A stretch of 64,000 bases of DNA. Origin: Chryseobacterium defluvii (GTDB taxonomy: Bacteria > Bacteroidota > Bacteroidia > Flavobacteriales > Weeksellaceae). The stretch is from assembly GCF_014204415.1 (NCBI RefSeq), contig NZ_JACHLE010000001.1, positions 124,001-188,000 of the forward strand. Reading direction: 5' to 3'. The notes beneath the pieces were generated by a model that was not told where the DNA came from, did not search any database, and saw nothing but the letters and a program-made list of their open reading frames with translations. Both the position numbers and the translations under genes were made by a program. Of the stretch, positions 53,995 to 63,933 are shown one piece after another; position 1 is the first letter of the stretch; the number at the start of each line of letters is the position of its first letter.

Positions 53995-55098
53995 TCAAAC
54001 CTCAAAGATCACACTTTTTTCATTAATTCTTTTTACTACGCTTTCCGTACGTTCTTTATGCGTATCCGTAATAAACATTTGTCCGAAATTTTCCTTATTG
54101 ACGAGCTCTATCAGGTGCGAAACCCTCTGGTCATCAAGTTTATCAAAAATATCATCCAGTAAAAGAATTGGGCTTTTTCCCGTCAGCTCTTTCACGAGGC
54201 TCATCTGGGCTAATTTCAGAGAGATCAGGAAAGATTTTTGCTGCCCCTGGGAGCCGGTTTTCTTTATTAAAACATCATCCATCTCAAAAAGAAGATCATC
54301 CTTATGAATCCCTTTGGAAGTATAAGTGAGCATCCTGTCCCTTTCAATATGCTGATTTAAAAGCTCTTTAAACACTTTGTCAGGCTGAGCAGAGCCGAAG
54401 CCTTCACTTAGATCCGATTGATAATAAACGGAAACAGCCTCTTTCCCCCCGGAAATAATGTGATAAAAATTTCGGACGATCGGATTCAGCCGGGAAGCAA
54501 ATTCTTTTCTTTTTTCAAAAATTTTAGAACCGAATCTGGTGATCGGATCATCATAAATTTCCAGTGAATCCCTGTCAAAAACCCGGTTCTTGGCAAAGTA
54601 TTTTAACAAGGCATTTCTCTGCTGGATCGTCTTCTGATACTGGATCAGGTCAAAAAGATATTCCGGATCCGTCTGGGAGATCATGGAATCCAGAAATTTT
54701 CTTCTGCTTTCCCCGGAATCCGAGATCAGGTTAGAGTCATAAGGAGAGATCATTACACTGGGCAGATAACCGATATGGTCTGCGAGCCTGTCATAGCTCT
54801 TATCATTCTTTTTAATGATCTTTTTGGCTTCTTTTGGCTGGGAAATTTTAATGATGTCTTCGCTTTCTTCATTCAGGATCTCCGCATCGATGGTGAAAAA
54901 ATTTTCATCATTTTTAATGTTATTAAGATCTGTATTTCCTAAAAAGCTTTTTCCTACGGATAAGTAATGCAAAGCATCCAGGATATTGGTTTTTCCCACA
55001 CCGTTGTTTCCCACAAAGCAATTGATCTGCGGTGAAAACTCGAACTTTTTCTCAGAATGGTTCTTGAAATTGTAAAGGGAAAGTCTCTTAATAATCAT
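53995..55098 (-). CDS. recF: DNA replication and repair protein RecF
   Basis: This 367-residue SMC-like ATPase loads RecA onto gapped DNA. The Walker A GNNGVGKT (30-37) sits in the usual YNFKNHSEKKFEFSPQINCFVG context. The C-terminal signature GSQGQQKSFLISLKLAQ and Walker B PILLLDDIFDKLD are present. It is followed by DUF721, the usual Bacteroidota arrangement. Confidence 0.95.
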   Translation of the reverse strand: MIIKRLSLYNFKNHSEKKFEFSPQINCFVGNNGVGKTNILDALHYLSVGKSFLGNTDLNNIKNDENFFTIDAEILNEESEDIIKISQPKEAKKIIKKNDKSYDRLADHIGYLPSVMISPYDSNLISDSGESRRKFLDSMISQTDPEYLFDLIQYQKTIQQRNALLKYFAKNRVFDRDSLEIYDDPITRFGSKIFEKRKEFASRLNPIVRNFYHIISGGKEAVSVYYQSDLSEGFGSAQPDKVFKELLNQHIERDRMLTYTSKGIHKDDLLFEMDDVLIKKTGSQGQQKSFLISLKLAQMSLVKELTGKSPILLLDDIFDKLDDQRVSHLIELVNKENFGQMFITDTHKERTESVVKRINEKSVIFEV

Positions 55099-55101
55099 TT
55101 G

Positions 55102-55857
55102 TCAAAAATACTTCATTATTACCAGAAATAAAAAGGGAAGTGCAGCGCAGCTTTCCACTCCGAAAGAAAAATAAGCATCATCCCTTTCGTTCTCGGCGTA
55201 ATAAATAAGAATACAGGTAATGATACAGGCCATAAAAAATGCCGGAGAATACACAAAATCCAGATAAAAAATAGCCAGGATATTACTTACAAAAATCAGT
55301 AAATAAGCAAGATACTTTGTATTTTGAATCCCCATTAATTGTGGAAAGGTACGCACCGTGTCTTTTTTCATATCCCTGATATCAAAAGGAAGTACGAGAG
55401 CCGTAACGAAAAAGAAACTTATGAAAAATACTGGTAAATTGAATTCCGGTAAAGTAAGCCAGCAATTGACAAGTGCCCAGACCAACCCTACATAAAAAAC
55501 CTTTAAGAAAGGGATCTTCCGGATATATACCTCAAGGAAAAAGCTGTTGTACAGAAGCCCCAGAATGACAATGATGAACCATTTTATCAGCCTCGATTCA
55601 TTGTGATTATTAATGATCAGAAGGGCACATACGATCCCTGCCAGGGCATTTAAGATCAATATTTTCGAGAAATGCTGGGTATGCTGGTATTTTGTATACA
55701 GATAACCGCTGAAATAAGTGATGAAAATAAGGAAAACAGAAGGGAAACGGAACGTGTTTTGCTCTTCCATGAAAAACACTGCAAAAAGGGTTCCTGTTAT
55801 AGAGACATAAAACTGGCTTTCTATGACGGATTTTTTCAGTATTTTTAAAAGGTTCAT
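55102..55857 (-). CDS. UbiA-prenyltransferase-like membrane protein (first Asp motif not seen)
   Basis: This 251-residue integral membrane protein has about seven helices. A DIRDMKKD (second Asp-rich motif of UbiA prenyltransferases) is clear near residue 158, but the usual first motif (NDxxDxxxD) is not visible near the N-terminus. It may be a divergent prenyltransferase or a relative that lost catalysis. Its stop is 3 bp from recF, so the three minus-strand genes probably form one unit. Confidence 0.7.
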   Translation of the reverse strand: MNLLKILKKSVIESQFYVSITGTLFAVFFMEEQNTFRFPSVFLIFITYFSGYLYTKYQHTQHFSKILILNALAGIVCALLIINNHNESRLIKWFIIVILGLLYNSFFLEVYIRKIPFLKVFYVGLVWALVNCWLTLPEFNLPVFFISFFFVTALVLPFDIRDMKKDTVRTFPQLMGIQNTKYLAYLLIFVSNILAIFYLDFVYSPAFFMACIITCILIYYAENERDDAYFSFGVESCAALPFLFLVIMKYF

Positions 55858-55875
55858 CGATCAAAAATAATATTT

Positions 55876-58800
55876 ATGAAAAGAATTTCCAAGATTTTTA
55901 TGCTTTTGCTTCTCATGCTGAATCTATCGGCAGTTTCCGGTCAGAAATATTACGATGACCAATGGAAAAAAATAGAAGATAACAGTAAGAAAGGAGCCTA
56001 TAAATCTAATCTTCCCATCGTTTTAGACATACAAAAGCAAGCCATGAAAGAAAACAATGCCCTTCAGCTTATCCGCTCCCTGAAAGCGGAATTCAGTATT
56101 GTGAATCAGACTAGAGATGATGATCAGAACGATGCTTCTTCTCAATTTTTCAGTAAGCTTCAGAATGCAGAAAAGCAATTGAAAGGCGAAGAATATCTGG
56201 TGTATAAAGTATTACTGAATGAGTTTTTCATGGATTATTATAATCGAAACTCCTGGAAGATCAACAGCAGGACCAATCTGAATTCTCAGGACATCTCACA
56301 GATTGAAACCTGGAGTAAGCTTGATTTTAAGAATTACTTGGATAAGAGTTATCAGGAGCTTGACCAGCAGAAACAGGCAATGAAAACCATCTCTTTGGGA
56401 AGATACAAAGATGTTTTTTCCAATACGAAGGATATGGCTTATTTTCCCACCTTATTGGATTGGTATTCCCTGAAAAAAGTAGATTTCTTTTCCAATAACG
56501 GGCTTTTTACAAAGAATGAGCTTACGGAAAACCGAACAAAGATCAATGCTGTTTTTGATGAACTGATCACTCAGAATAGCGGGAACTCCAGATTGTACTT
56601 TATGCATCAGAAAGTAGCGGAGAACTGTAATTTCACCCCATGCAAAGATCGGCTTGAACAGCTTCAGAGCCTTATAAAATCTGACATAGAAGGAGACTAT
56701 AAAGTTCTGATCATGGAAGAAATCATGAACGAACTTACGGCTAAAAAGAAAGAAAAGGAGGCGCTTGCTGTTGCAGATCAGGCTAAAAAACAATATCCGA
56801 AATCTCCTTTCATAGAAAATATTAAAAACAGGGAAAAACAGATCATTAATCCGTCCCTGAATATTAAGTATGAGCAGCAGGCCCAAAGCAATCTGCCGAT
56901 TCATCTGGTAGCAGAACATAAAAATGTTTCTGAATTTTCATTGGCCATTTATGAGGTGAAAGAAGAATTTGCAATCTTCTTGCAATATGCGCAGAATTCT
57001 TACGGGAATATGTTCGGAAAAGTGAATAAGAATCTGGTAAGAAAAGAAGTTTTCCAGTTGCCGGATCTCAAAGATTACCAATCTCATAAAACTTCTCTGG
57101 AGATCAAACCACTTCCGTCCGGGATCTATGTTGCAGAATATTCTGTGGCGGATTCAGATGCCCGAAACAACGGAAACGGGCAAAATTTTTATTTCCTGGT
57201 TTCCAATAACAGGATCATTTATCAGTCTAAAACAGATAGAAACCAGCTTTCCAACGAATTAAAATTGGTGAACAGTGAGAACGGGAAACCCATTGCAAAT
57301 GAAAACCTGGCTTTTTATGAATTTGTAGCCAATAAAACTTTAAATAAAATAGAAGGTAAAACGGATGATAAAGGTATTTTCAAATTTCCGTCAACAGCAA
57401 GCAAGGATTATTACAGAACATTCCTGATACGGCAGCCTAAGACCAATGACTACCAGATCATGCAGGTGTATGGGAATGATGGTTATGCAGAAGGCTATAA
57501 TCCGAATAAGCAGTCCCGTACCAAAGCCCAGATCTTTACCGACCGGGGTATTTACAGGCCGGGGCAGACCGTATATTTTAAAACGATCAATACAAGAATT
57601 GATAAAGAAATTGAATCCGTAGCTTCAGGTTTAAAACAAAAAATAACCCTGATTGATGCCAATGGAGAGGAAGTTTCTTCACAAAGCTTTACAACTAATG
57701 AATTTGGCTCTTATCATGGAAGCTTTATCCTTCCCAAAGGAAAACTGAACGGAGTGTTTTACCTGAGAACAGATAGTGAAGAAGGCTATAAAGACTTTAG
57801 GGTTGAAGAGTACAAAAGGCCAAAATTTGAAGTGACTTTTGATCCGGTAAAAGAGGAGTATAAATATGGACAGACCATTGAGCTGAAAGGAAAAGCCATG
57901 ATGTTTTCTGGTGTTGCATTAAGCAATACTACTGTAAATTACGAAATTAAAAAACGCAACATCCGCTGGAGGTATTTCTGGTGGTATCCTCAGGAAGATG
58001 ATAATGAAAATTCGATCCTGGGAGAAGCAAAAACAAATGAGAAAGGTGAATTTGTGATCCGTTTGGATCTTAAAAAAGATGAAAAACTTGAAGGGATCCA
58101 GATCGACAATTATGAGATCAATGCTTCGGTAACGGATATTAACGGGGAAACCCAATCTGCGGATACCCAATTGAAGGTTGCATCAGTGTCTCATTACATT
58201 CAGGCAGATCAAATTAAAAATGTATTTGCCAACGAAAATATAAAGCTGAAAGTCGAAACAAAAAATTATAATGAACAAAACCTGAAAAAACCATATCAGG
58301 TAAAATTATCCAGATTAGAAGCCCCGGACAGGATCTTCAGGGAAAACTTCAGATCCGAGGTTCAGAATCTGCCGAAATTCTCAAAAGATGAATTCATCAG
58401 CAAATTCCCACACGATCTGTATGATAAAAATGATGAACTGAAAAACTGGAAAGTTGAAAAAGTTCTTTTCAGTAAGACACAGGAGCCATCAGCTGACAAC
58501 TCTCAACTCTCAACTCATCTGGACTTAGGGAAATTAGAAGCTGGCGATTATCAGCTGGAATTATATAATATTGAAGGAAAAGACACCATAAAATCTTCCC
58601 AAAACTTTAGTGTATGGGATAAGAACTCATTAAAGCCTAATCAAAAGACCTTCTTAACGGTTTTGGAACCTAAAGAAGAATTTTTAAGAGGAGAAAAAGC
58701 AAAAGTATATGCATATTCTAGCGTTCCTGATGCATGGGCCTATGTTTTTGTACAGGATGGTTCCGGGAAAACAGTTTCGGAAGTGCATCGTTTTAAAAAC

Positions 58801-61779
58801 GGTATTTTGGAATATGTTGCTGAGATCCCGAAAGATAAAAGTGTGTCTGTTCTGAATATCCAGTTCCAAGTGGTGGCCTTTAATGATGTACAGACGCAAT
58901 CTGTCAATCTGAAAATAAAAGATACCGAGCAGCCTTTGAAAATAGAAACGGTTACTTTCAGGGATAAATTGGAGCCGAATTCCAAAGAAAAATGGTCAGT
59001 GAAGATCTCAGGAAATGATAAAGAAAAGATCAATGCTGAGGTATTGGCCAATATGTACGATATGTCATTGGATCAGTTCGCAGCCAATAGTTTCAACTGG
59101 TATAAATTATATGTTCCTTATTCTGTTGTGACATCTTATGACGTCCGACAATATCTGCTTCAGAAGTATTATCAGAAAAGAATAGAATATGTCAATGGAG
59201 CGTATGTGGAAGTGCCTAATTTTAACTGGTTTGATGGCAATTTATTTTATGGAGGATTGAGAGGCGACTTTGCTGGTTTAGCGGTTCAGAATGCAGCTCC
59301 GGCTCCTGCAGCCATAGCTAAAGAAAAAAATATAGAAGAAGTAGTAGTTACGGGATATCGTACAGTATCAAAAAAGGCAGTAACCGGCTCAAATGTTCAG
59401 GAGGTTGAACGTGATGGAGATGGTGCTATAGACAAAGAAGATACAAAAGAATCCTTAGAGAAAATTCCTGTTCGTCAAAACCTGAACGAAACAGCATTCT
59501 TCTATCCCGACCTGAAAACCGATGCGGAAGGAAACGTAAATTTTGAATTTACTTCACCGGAAGCCCTTACAAAATGGAAGCTGATGTTCCTTGCCCATAC
59601 CAAAGATGCAAGAGCGGCAACACTGGAAAAAGTAGTGGTGACCCAGAAAGAATTTTCAGTAACCCCTAATTATCCGAGATTTTTAAGAGAAGGTGACGAA
59701 CTGAATCTACAGTCAAAACTGTCTAATTTATCTGATAAGCGATTAAGCGGTTCAGCCGTTTTACAAATATTGGATGCATTTACCAATGAAGATATTTCCT
59801 CTAAATTTGGATTGAACGCAGGAACTCAGAATTTTGACCTGAATGAAAACGGAAATACGGCTTTAACCTGGAAACTGAAAGTTCCGAACAATGTTTCTTC
59901 CATCATCGTAAAAGTGATAGCCAAAGCAGGTGCTTATTCCGACGGCGAGCAGCAGGCTATTGCAGTATTGCCAAACAGGATGCTGGTTACTGATGCCGTT
60001 CCGGTATTCGTAAAAGAAGGAGAAACAAAAACGTTTGAACTGGATAACCTTAAAAATACAAACTCTACAACGGTTTCCAATGTTTCCAATACACTGGAGC
60101 TTACGACAAACCCGATCTGGGAGATCATGTTTGCACTGCCAAGCCTGAAAAATGACCAGAATAATTCGGCAGATGTGGTCTTCAACAAATGGTTTGCAGA
60201 TGTGCTGGCTTCGGAGATCTTCAAAGCGAATCCTAAAATGAAAACCGTTTTTGAAGAATACCAGAGCAAAGGATTACTGAATTCAAACCTTGAAAAAAAT
60301 CAGGAACTGAAACAATTGCTGCTGGAAGAAACCCCTTGGGTACTGGAAAGCAGGAACGAAGAAGAGCAGATGCAGAAACTTGCATTACTGTTTGATACTA
60401 ATACCATGAGAAATTCCATTAATCAGGACTGGAGCGATCTGGTAAAAACGCAGAATCCGGATGGCGGCTTCTCTTGGTATTCAGGATATCCGAGTTCTTA
60501 CGGAGTGTCCATGTACATTCTTAAAAACTTAGGAAAGATCAATGTATGGCTGAAAGACAATGTGAAAGACTATCAGAGTTCTGCTCAAAATGAAATGGTT
60601 GCCAGACTGGTTCAGTATGTGGATAATGAGATCGATAAATACTGGGAGCCGAAAAAGGAAAATGTATGGAACAACTGGACATTGGATTACCTGGATACCC
60701 GAAACTATTGGGAAAAACAATATCCGTTGAAAGGAAAAGGAGCAACATTGAAGTCATTGGTAAAGCAAAAAGCAAAAACAGCTAAACTTACCGATTTCAC
60801 TTTCTTCGTGCTGCATCGTGCTGCATTATTAATGAGTGATTACGGATTAAAAGATACTTCCGATAAGCTGATGAATTACCTTAAAGAAACGTCTACAGAT
60901 ACCAAAACACAAGGCGTGTACTGGAAGCAGAATCTTAATGACTGGGGCTGGTTCAGCTCAAAAGTGGTAAACCATGCCGGAGCGTTGGAAGTGTTCAGCA
61001 AACTGAAGCCAAACGATCAGAAATTCATTGAGGACATGAAGATCTGGCTGGTTACCCAAAAAGAAGTCAATTCATGGGGCAGCTCAAGAAGTACTTCCGA
61101 AGTGATCTTTACAATTCTGAATTCAGGGAAATCATGGACCAGTGCTGAAAGCGATAAAGCCACGATCGTTTGGGGCGGAAAAGAATTAAACCCTAAGACT
61201 CAGGCGACAGGATATGTAAAATCAGCAGTGAAAACCGATGTAGTGGATAAAAACTTAGGTACAGTGACCATAACAAAACCAGGTCCCGGAATTGTTCAGG
61301 GAGGATTGTTCTGGCAGTATTATGAAGATCTGGACAAGATCAGATCATCGGAAAGCTACATCTCCATTACCAAAGAACTATACCGAAAAGTAAAAACGGT
61401 AAACGGAGAAGAATTGCAGAAGATCTCATCCGAAACACCGTTGAAGGTAGGAGATAAAGTAACCGTAAGAATGATTTTGAATACCGATCGTCCGATGGAG
61501 TTTATCCATATTAAGGATATGCGTGCCGCAGGATTTGAGCCTGTGGATGTGTTGTCAGGCTACCAGTGGAAGAATAATTTAGGATACTATCAGTCAACAA
61601 AAGACGCTTCTACCAACTTCTATATCGAGTATATGCCGAAAGGAAAATATGTTTTCGAATATGATTTTACAGCTAATGCATCAGGGAAATTCTCAAACGG
61701 GATCACGACGATGCAGAATTACTATGCACCGCAGATGAATGCCCATACAAAAGGCACCAATATTCAGATTTTGGAATGA
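55876..61779 (+). CDS. Alpha-2-macroglobulin family protein, thioester-less
   Basis: This very large protein (1967 residues) has a signal peptide (about 1-23), then macroglobulin-like domains: MG2 around QSRTKAQIFTDRGIYRPGQTVYFK, and the A2M bait and complement-like region (YFKTINTRI to VPNNVSSIIVKV). The alpha-helical toroid (about 1410-1800) contains QNPDGGFSWYSGYPSS. No CxEQ thioester motif is present; the usual position reads ALPSLKNDQ. Near residue 1153 a TonB-plug-like EEVVVTGYRTVSKKAVTGS sits in the middle. It probably traps proteases at the cell surface or in the periplasm. An ecotin gene follows. Confidence 0.9.
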   Translation: MKRISKIFMLLLLMLNLSAVSGQKYYDDQWKKIEDNSKKGAYKSNLPIVLDIQKQAMKENNALQLIRSLKAEFSIVNQTRDDDQNDASSQFFSKLQNAEKQLKGEEYLVYKVLLNEFFMDYYNRNSWKINSRTNLNSQDISQIETWSKLDFKNYLDKSYQELDQQKQAMKTISLGRYKDVFSNTKDMAYFPTLLDWYSLKKVDFFSNNGLFTKNELTENRTKINAVFDELITQNSGNSRLYFMHQKVAENCNFTPCKDRLEQLQSLIKSDIEGDYKVLIMEEIMNELTAKKKEKEALAVADQAKKQYPKSPFIENIKNREKQIINPSLNIKYEQQAQSNLPIHLVAEHKNVSEFSLAIYEVKEEFAIFLQYAQNSYGNMFGKVNKNLVRKEVFQLPDLKDYQSHKTSLEIKPLPSGIYVAEYSVADSDARNNGNGQNFYFLVSNNRIIYQSKTDRNQLSNELKLVNSENGKPIANENLAFYEFVANKTLNKIEGKTDDKGIFKFPSTASKDYYRTFLIRQPKTNDYQIMQVYGNDGYAEGYNPNKQSRTKAQIFTDRGIYRPGQTVYFKTINTRIDKEIESVASGLKQKITLIDANGEEVSSQSFTTNEFGSYHGSFILPKGKLNGVFYLRTDSEEGYKDFRVEEYKRPKFEVTFDPVKEEYKYGQTIELKGKAMMFSGVALSNTTVNYEIKKRNIRWRYFWWYPQEDDNENSILGEAKTNEKGEFVIRLDLKKDEKLEGIQIDNYEINASVTDINGETQSADTQLKVASVSHYIQADQIKNVFANENIKLKVETKNYNEQNLKKPYQVKLSRLEAPDRIFRENFRSEVQNLPKFSKDEFISKFPHDLYDKNDELKNWKVEKVLFSKTQEPSADNSQLSTHLDLGKLEAGDYQLELYNIEGKDTIKSSQNFSVWDKNSLKPNQKTFLTVLEPKEEFLRGEKAKVYAYSSVPDAWAYVFVQDGSGKTVSEVHRFKNGILEYVAEIPKDKSVSVLNIQFQVVAFNDVQTQSVNLKIKDTEQPLKIETVTFRDKLEPNSKEKWSVKISGNDKEKINAEVLANMYDMSLDQFAANSFNWYKLYVPYSVVTSYDVRQYLLQKYYQKRIEYVNGAYVEVPNFNWFDGNLFYGGLRGDFAGLAVQNAAPAPAAIAKEKNIEEVVVTGYRTVSKKAVTGSNVQEVERDGDGAIDKEDTKESLEKIPVRQNLNETAFFYPDLKTDAEGNVNFEFTSPEALTKWKLMFLAHTKDARAATLEKVVVTQKEFSVTPNYPRFLREGDELNLQSKLSNLSDKRLSGSAVLQILDAFTNEDISSKFGLNAGTQNFDLNENGNTALTWKLKVPNNVSSIIVKVIAKAGAYSDGEQQAIAVLPNRMLVTDAVPVFVKEGETKTFELDNLKNTNSTTVSNVSNTLELTTNPIWEIMFALPSLKNDQNNSADVVFNKWFADVLASEIFKANPKMKTVFEEYQSKGLLNSNLEKNQELKQLLLEETPWVLESRNEEEQMQKLALLFDTNTMRNSINQDWSDLVKTQNPDGGFSWYSGYPSSYGVSMYILKNLGKINVWLKDNVKDYQSSAQNEMVARLVQYVDNEIDKYWEPKKENVWNNWTLDYLDTRNYWEKQYPLKGKGATLKSLVKQKAKTAKLTDFTFFVLHRAALLMSDYGLKDTSDKLMNYLKETSTDTKTQGVYWKQNLNDWGWFSSKVVNHAGALEVFSKLKPNDQKFIEDMKIWLVTQKEVNSWGSSRSTSEVIFTILNSGKSWTSAESDKATIVWGGKELNPKTQATGYVKSAVKTDVVDKNLGTVTITKPGPGIVQGGLFWQYYEDLDKIRSSESYISITKELYRKVKTVNGEELQKISSETPLKVGDKVTVRMILNTDRPMEFIHIKDMRAAGFEPVDVLSGYQWKNNLGYYQSTKDASTNFYIEYMPKGKYVFEYDFTANASGKFSNGITTMQNYYAPQMNAHTKGTNIQILE

Positions 61780-61823
61780 TTTTTGGCTATAGGGTAGGAG
61801 TGAAATTTTAAAAATAAAATAAA

Positions 61824-62315
61824 ATGAAATTTTCGAAAACCTTAATTACAGGATTGATTATGTTGGTGGGTGTAAATACTTTTGCCCAAAAGAAAAAAGC
61901 AGAGAAATTTGAAAAACTGGAGATAGAAATGTTTCCTAAAGCAAAAGAAGGTTATAAGCAGGTGTATATTCAGCTTCCTGTTGCGAAAAACGAAAATGAC
62001 CTGAAAGTTGAATTTTTTGTGGGAACGGAAAAAATGCTGGACTGCAACAAACATTTTCTGATGGGGAACGTAAAAACTCAGGATCTGCAGGGCTGGGGAT
62101 ACAATTATTATGAAGTGGAGTCTAAAGGAGAAACCGGCGGTACCCTTATGGCCTGCCCGGATCAGAAGCTGACAAAGAAATTTGTTACCCTTCAGCCGGA
62201 AATCGTAAGGTATAACAGCAAATTACCTTTGGTATTTTATATTCCTAAAGACTTGGAAGTCCGTTACAGGGTATTGCGCCCTGATGCTGCTATGAAAAAA
62301 GCGGTTCAAAAATAA
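61824..62315 (+). CDS. Ecotin-type serine protease inhibitor
   Basis: This 163-residue protein has a signal peptide (ending VNTFAQ). The reactive loop reads TGGTLMACPD, with Met109 at the P1 position as in E. coli ecotin, and Cys74 and Cys111 can form the loop-bridging disulfide. The core YKQVYIQLP, GWGYNYYEV and YRVLRPDAA fits ecotin. It is 44 bp after the alpha-2-macroglobulin gene, so two periplasmic protease inhibitors are paired. Confidence 0.92.
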   Translation: MKFSKTLITGLIMLVGVNTFAQKKKAEKFEKLEIEMFPKAKEGYKQVYIQLPVAKNENDLKVEFFVGTEKMLDCNKHFLMGNVKTQDLQGWGYNYYEVESKGETGGTLMACPDQKLTKKFVTLQPEIVRYNSKLPLVFYIPKDLEVRYRVLRPDAAMKKAVQK

Positions 62316-62338
62316 TTTAGATTTAATTTTAATTATAG

Positions 62339-62371
62339 AAAAGCTTCCGGCAAATTGCGGGAAGCTTTTTA
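62339..62371 (+). terminator. Rho-independent terminator
   Basis: AAAAGCTTCC and GGAAGCTTTT form a 10-bp stem with TTTATTTT after it, just after ecotin. Confidence 0.85.
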
Positions 62372-62532
62372 TTTTTTATATATGACAAAAAAATCAAACA
62401 CTAAAATAAAGCAGGTTTCTCATAAAGATCTTAGATAACCTATCACTCATCATTCATAACTTATCACCTGCCCACTTTTTCAGGGTTTTTACGGTTTTTC
62501 AAAAAGTATATAAAATCATTGAAAAAAACTGA

Positions 62533-62540
62533 TATATTTG
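62533..62540 (+). promoter_or_regulatory. -7 promoter box
   Basis: TATATTTG fits TAnnTTTG and lies 23 bp upstream of the DUF1569 ATG. Confidence 0.6.
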
Positions 62541-62563
62541 TTTTCGAAAGAATTAAACAAACT

Positions 62564-63019
62564 ATGGAAAATGTATTTGATGCTAAAGATGCTCAGAACT
62601 ATATTGACAGGATAAATAAGCTTATTCCGGACACTCACGGACTGTGGGGGAAGATGACCGTTGATCAGATGCTGGCTCACTGCAATGTTTCCTATGAAAT
62701 GGTTTATGAGCCTGAAAAACATAAAAAACCGGGATCTATTGCCAAGTTTATTTTAAAAACTTTTGTAAAATCCAAGGTGGTAGGTGAAAAGGCGTATTCC
62801 AAAGGAGGACCTACCGCACCGCAGTTTATCATTACAGGAAGGAGAAACTTTGACGATGAAAAGAAAAGGCTTATCGGCTTTATCCAGAAAACACAGCAGA
62901 TGGGGTCTTCGGCTTTTGATGGTAAAGAATCTTTCTCCTTCGGAAAGCTCAATGCGCAGGAATGGAATAATATGTTTGCAAAACATCTGAACCATCATCT
63001 GTCTCAATTCGGAGTTTAA
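62564..63019 (+). CDS. DUF1569 (DinB-like) protein
   Basis: This 151-residue helical-bundle protein starts MENVFDAKDAQNYIDRINKL, with GKMTVDQMLAHCNVSYEM and a C-terminal KHLNHHLSQFGV. The spaced His residues fit the DinB/YfiT-like metal-binding bundle to which DUF1569 belongs. It has no signal peptide. The enzymatic role is unknown. I used the ATG at 62564, which follows a good -7 box. Confidence 0.82.
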   Translation: MENVFDAKDAQNYIDRINKLIPDTHGLWGKMTVDQMLAHCNVSYEMVYEPEKHKKPGSIAKFILKTFVKSKVVGEKAYSKGGPTAPQFIITGRRNFDDEKKRLIGFIQKTQQMGSSAFDGKESFSFGKLNAQEWNNMFAKHLNHHLSQFGV

Positions 63020-63034
63020 AATTCAAAAAACAAT

Positions 63035-63514
63035 ATGAAAAAATTTTTATTATTCCTCCTTTTTATTTCTAACCTTGTCTTGGCACAGCAACAACAGATG
63101 CCGGATATTTCCAGCGTATGGCTGAATAACAGTAAACCTTATGTCGGTACAATAGGTAACGGGACACAGGAAATTAAGCTTAAGATCAATATTTCTGAGC
63201 AGAACAAGAAAAATAATCAGGAGTATTTCGTTTCAGGGTATTCAGTGGTAGATACAAACTACTCAAAATTTGAAGGAAAAATTACGGTCACCAAATACAA
63301 GGACTTTAAAAAGAAAGGAACCGTATTTGGGGAATATGAACTGGCAGAAGAAAATAAGGGGAAGCACTCCGGGATTTTCAAAGGCAAATTCATTTACACC
63401 TTCAAATGGAACAGGAAAACTGAGAAGATCGAGGGCCAGTACATAGAATTCATCGGAAACTGGGAAAGCTACGATAAAACCCTTGATTTTAAGACACGCT
63501 TGAAAAACCAATAA
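63035..63514 (+). CDS. Secreted protein of unknown function
   Basis: This 159-residue protein has a signal peptide (ending LVLAQ) and a beta-rich body with Gly turns (VGTIGNGTQEIKLKINISE, GEYELAEENKGKHSGIFKGKFIYTFKW, GNWESYDKTLDFKTR). It is predicted to be a small beta-sandwich or barrel. I do not recognise the family. It follows DUF1569 by 15 bp. Confidence 0.72.
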   Translation: MKKFLLFLLFISNLVLAQQQQMPDISSVWLNNSKPYVGTIGNGTQEIKLKINISEQNKKNNQEYFVSGYSVVDTNYSKFEGKITVTKYKDFKKKGTVFGEYELAEENKGKHSGIFKGKFIYTFKWNRKTEKIEGQYIEFIGNWESYDKTLDFKTRLKNQ

Positions 63515-63528
63515 AAAACTTATACATC

Positions 63529-63933
63529 ATGTTAAGAAAAATATTATCAGTGGTAGCAGGCATCATTGCAGGTTCTGTAATTGTAGGCCTCGTTGAATGG
63601 CTGGGACATTATCTGTACCCGCTGCCGGCAGGAATGAAAAGCAACGATATGGAAGCAATGAAGGAATATATTCCCAATGCACCTTTTATGGCCTTGTTTT
63701 TTGTGATTATTGCATATGCCTTGGGAGCCTTGGCTGCAGGTTTTGTTTCTACAAAAATTGCCAGAGACGGAAAGAACATATATGCCATTATTTGCGGGAT
63801 CATCTTTGTCATAATTACCATCATTAACCTGGCTATGCTGCCTACCCCGGCGTGGTTCTGGGTTCTTGGGATTCTGGTCTGGGTACTCGTATTAGCAGGA
63901 TATAAATTAGCATTAAATAAAAACAGAGCATGA
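63529..63933 (+). CDS. Four-helix membrane protein
   Basis: This 134-residue protein has four hydrophobic helices and a Gly-rich first helix (VVAGIIAGSVIVGLVEWLGHYL). No family was recognised with confidence. It is 14 bp after the previous gene, and its stop overlaps the next gene's start (ATGA), so they are translationally coupled. Confidence 0.75.
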   Translation: MLRKILSVVAGIIAGSVIVGLVEWLGHYLYPLPAGMKSNDMEAMKEYIPNAPFMALFFVIIAYALGALAAGFVSTKIARDGKNIYAIICGIIFVIITIINLAMLPTPAWFWVLGILVWVLVLAGYKLALNKNRA

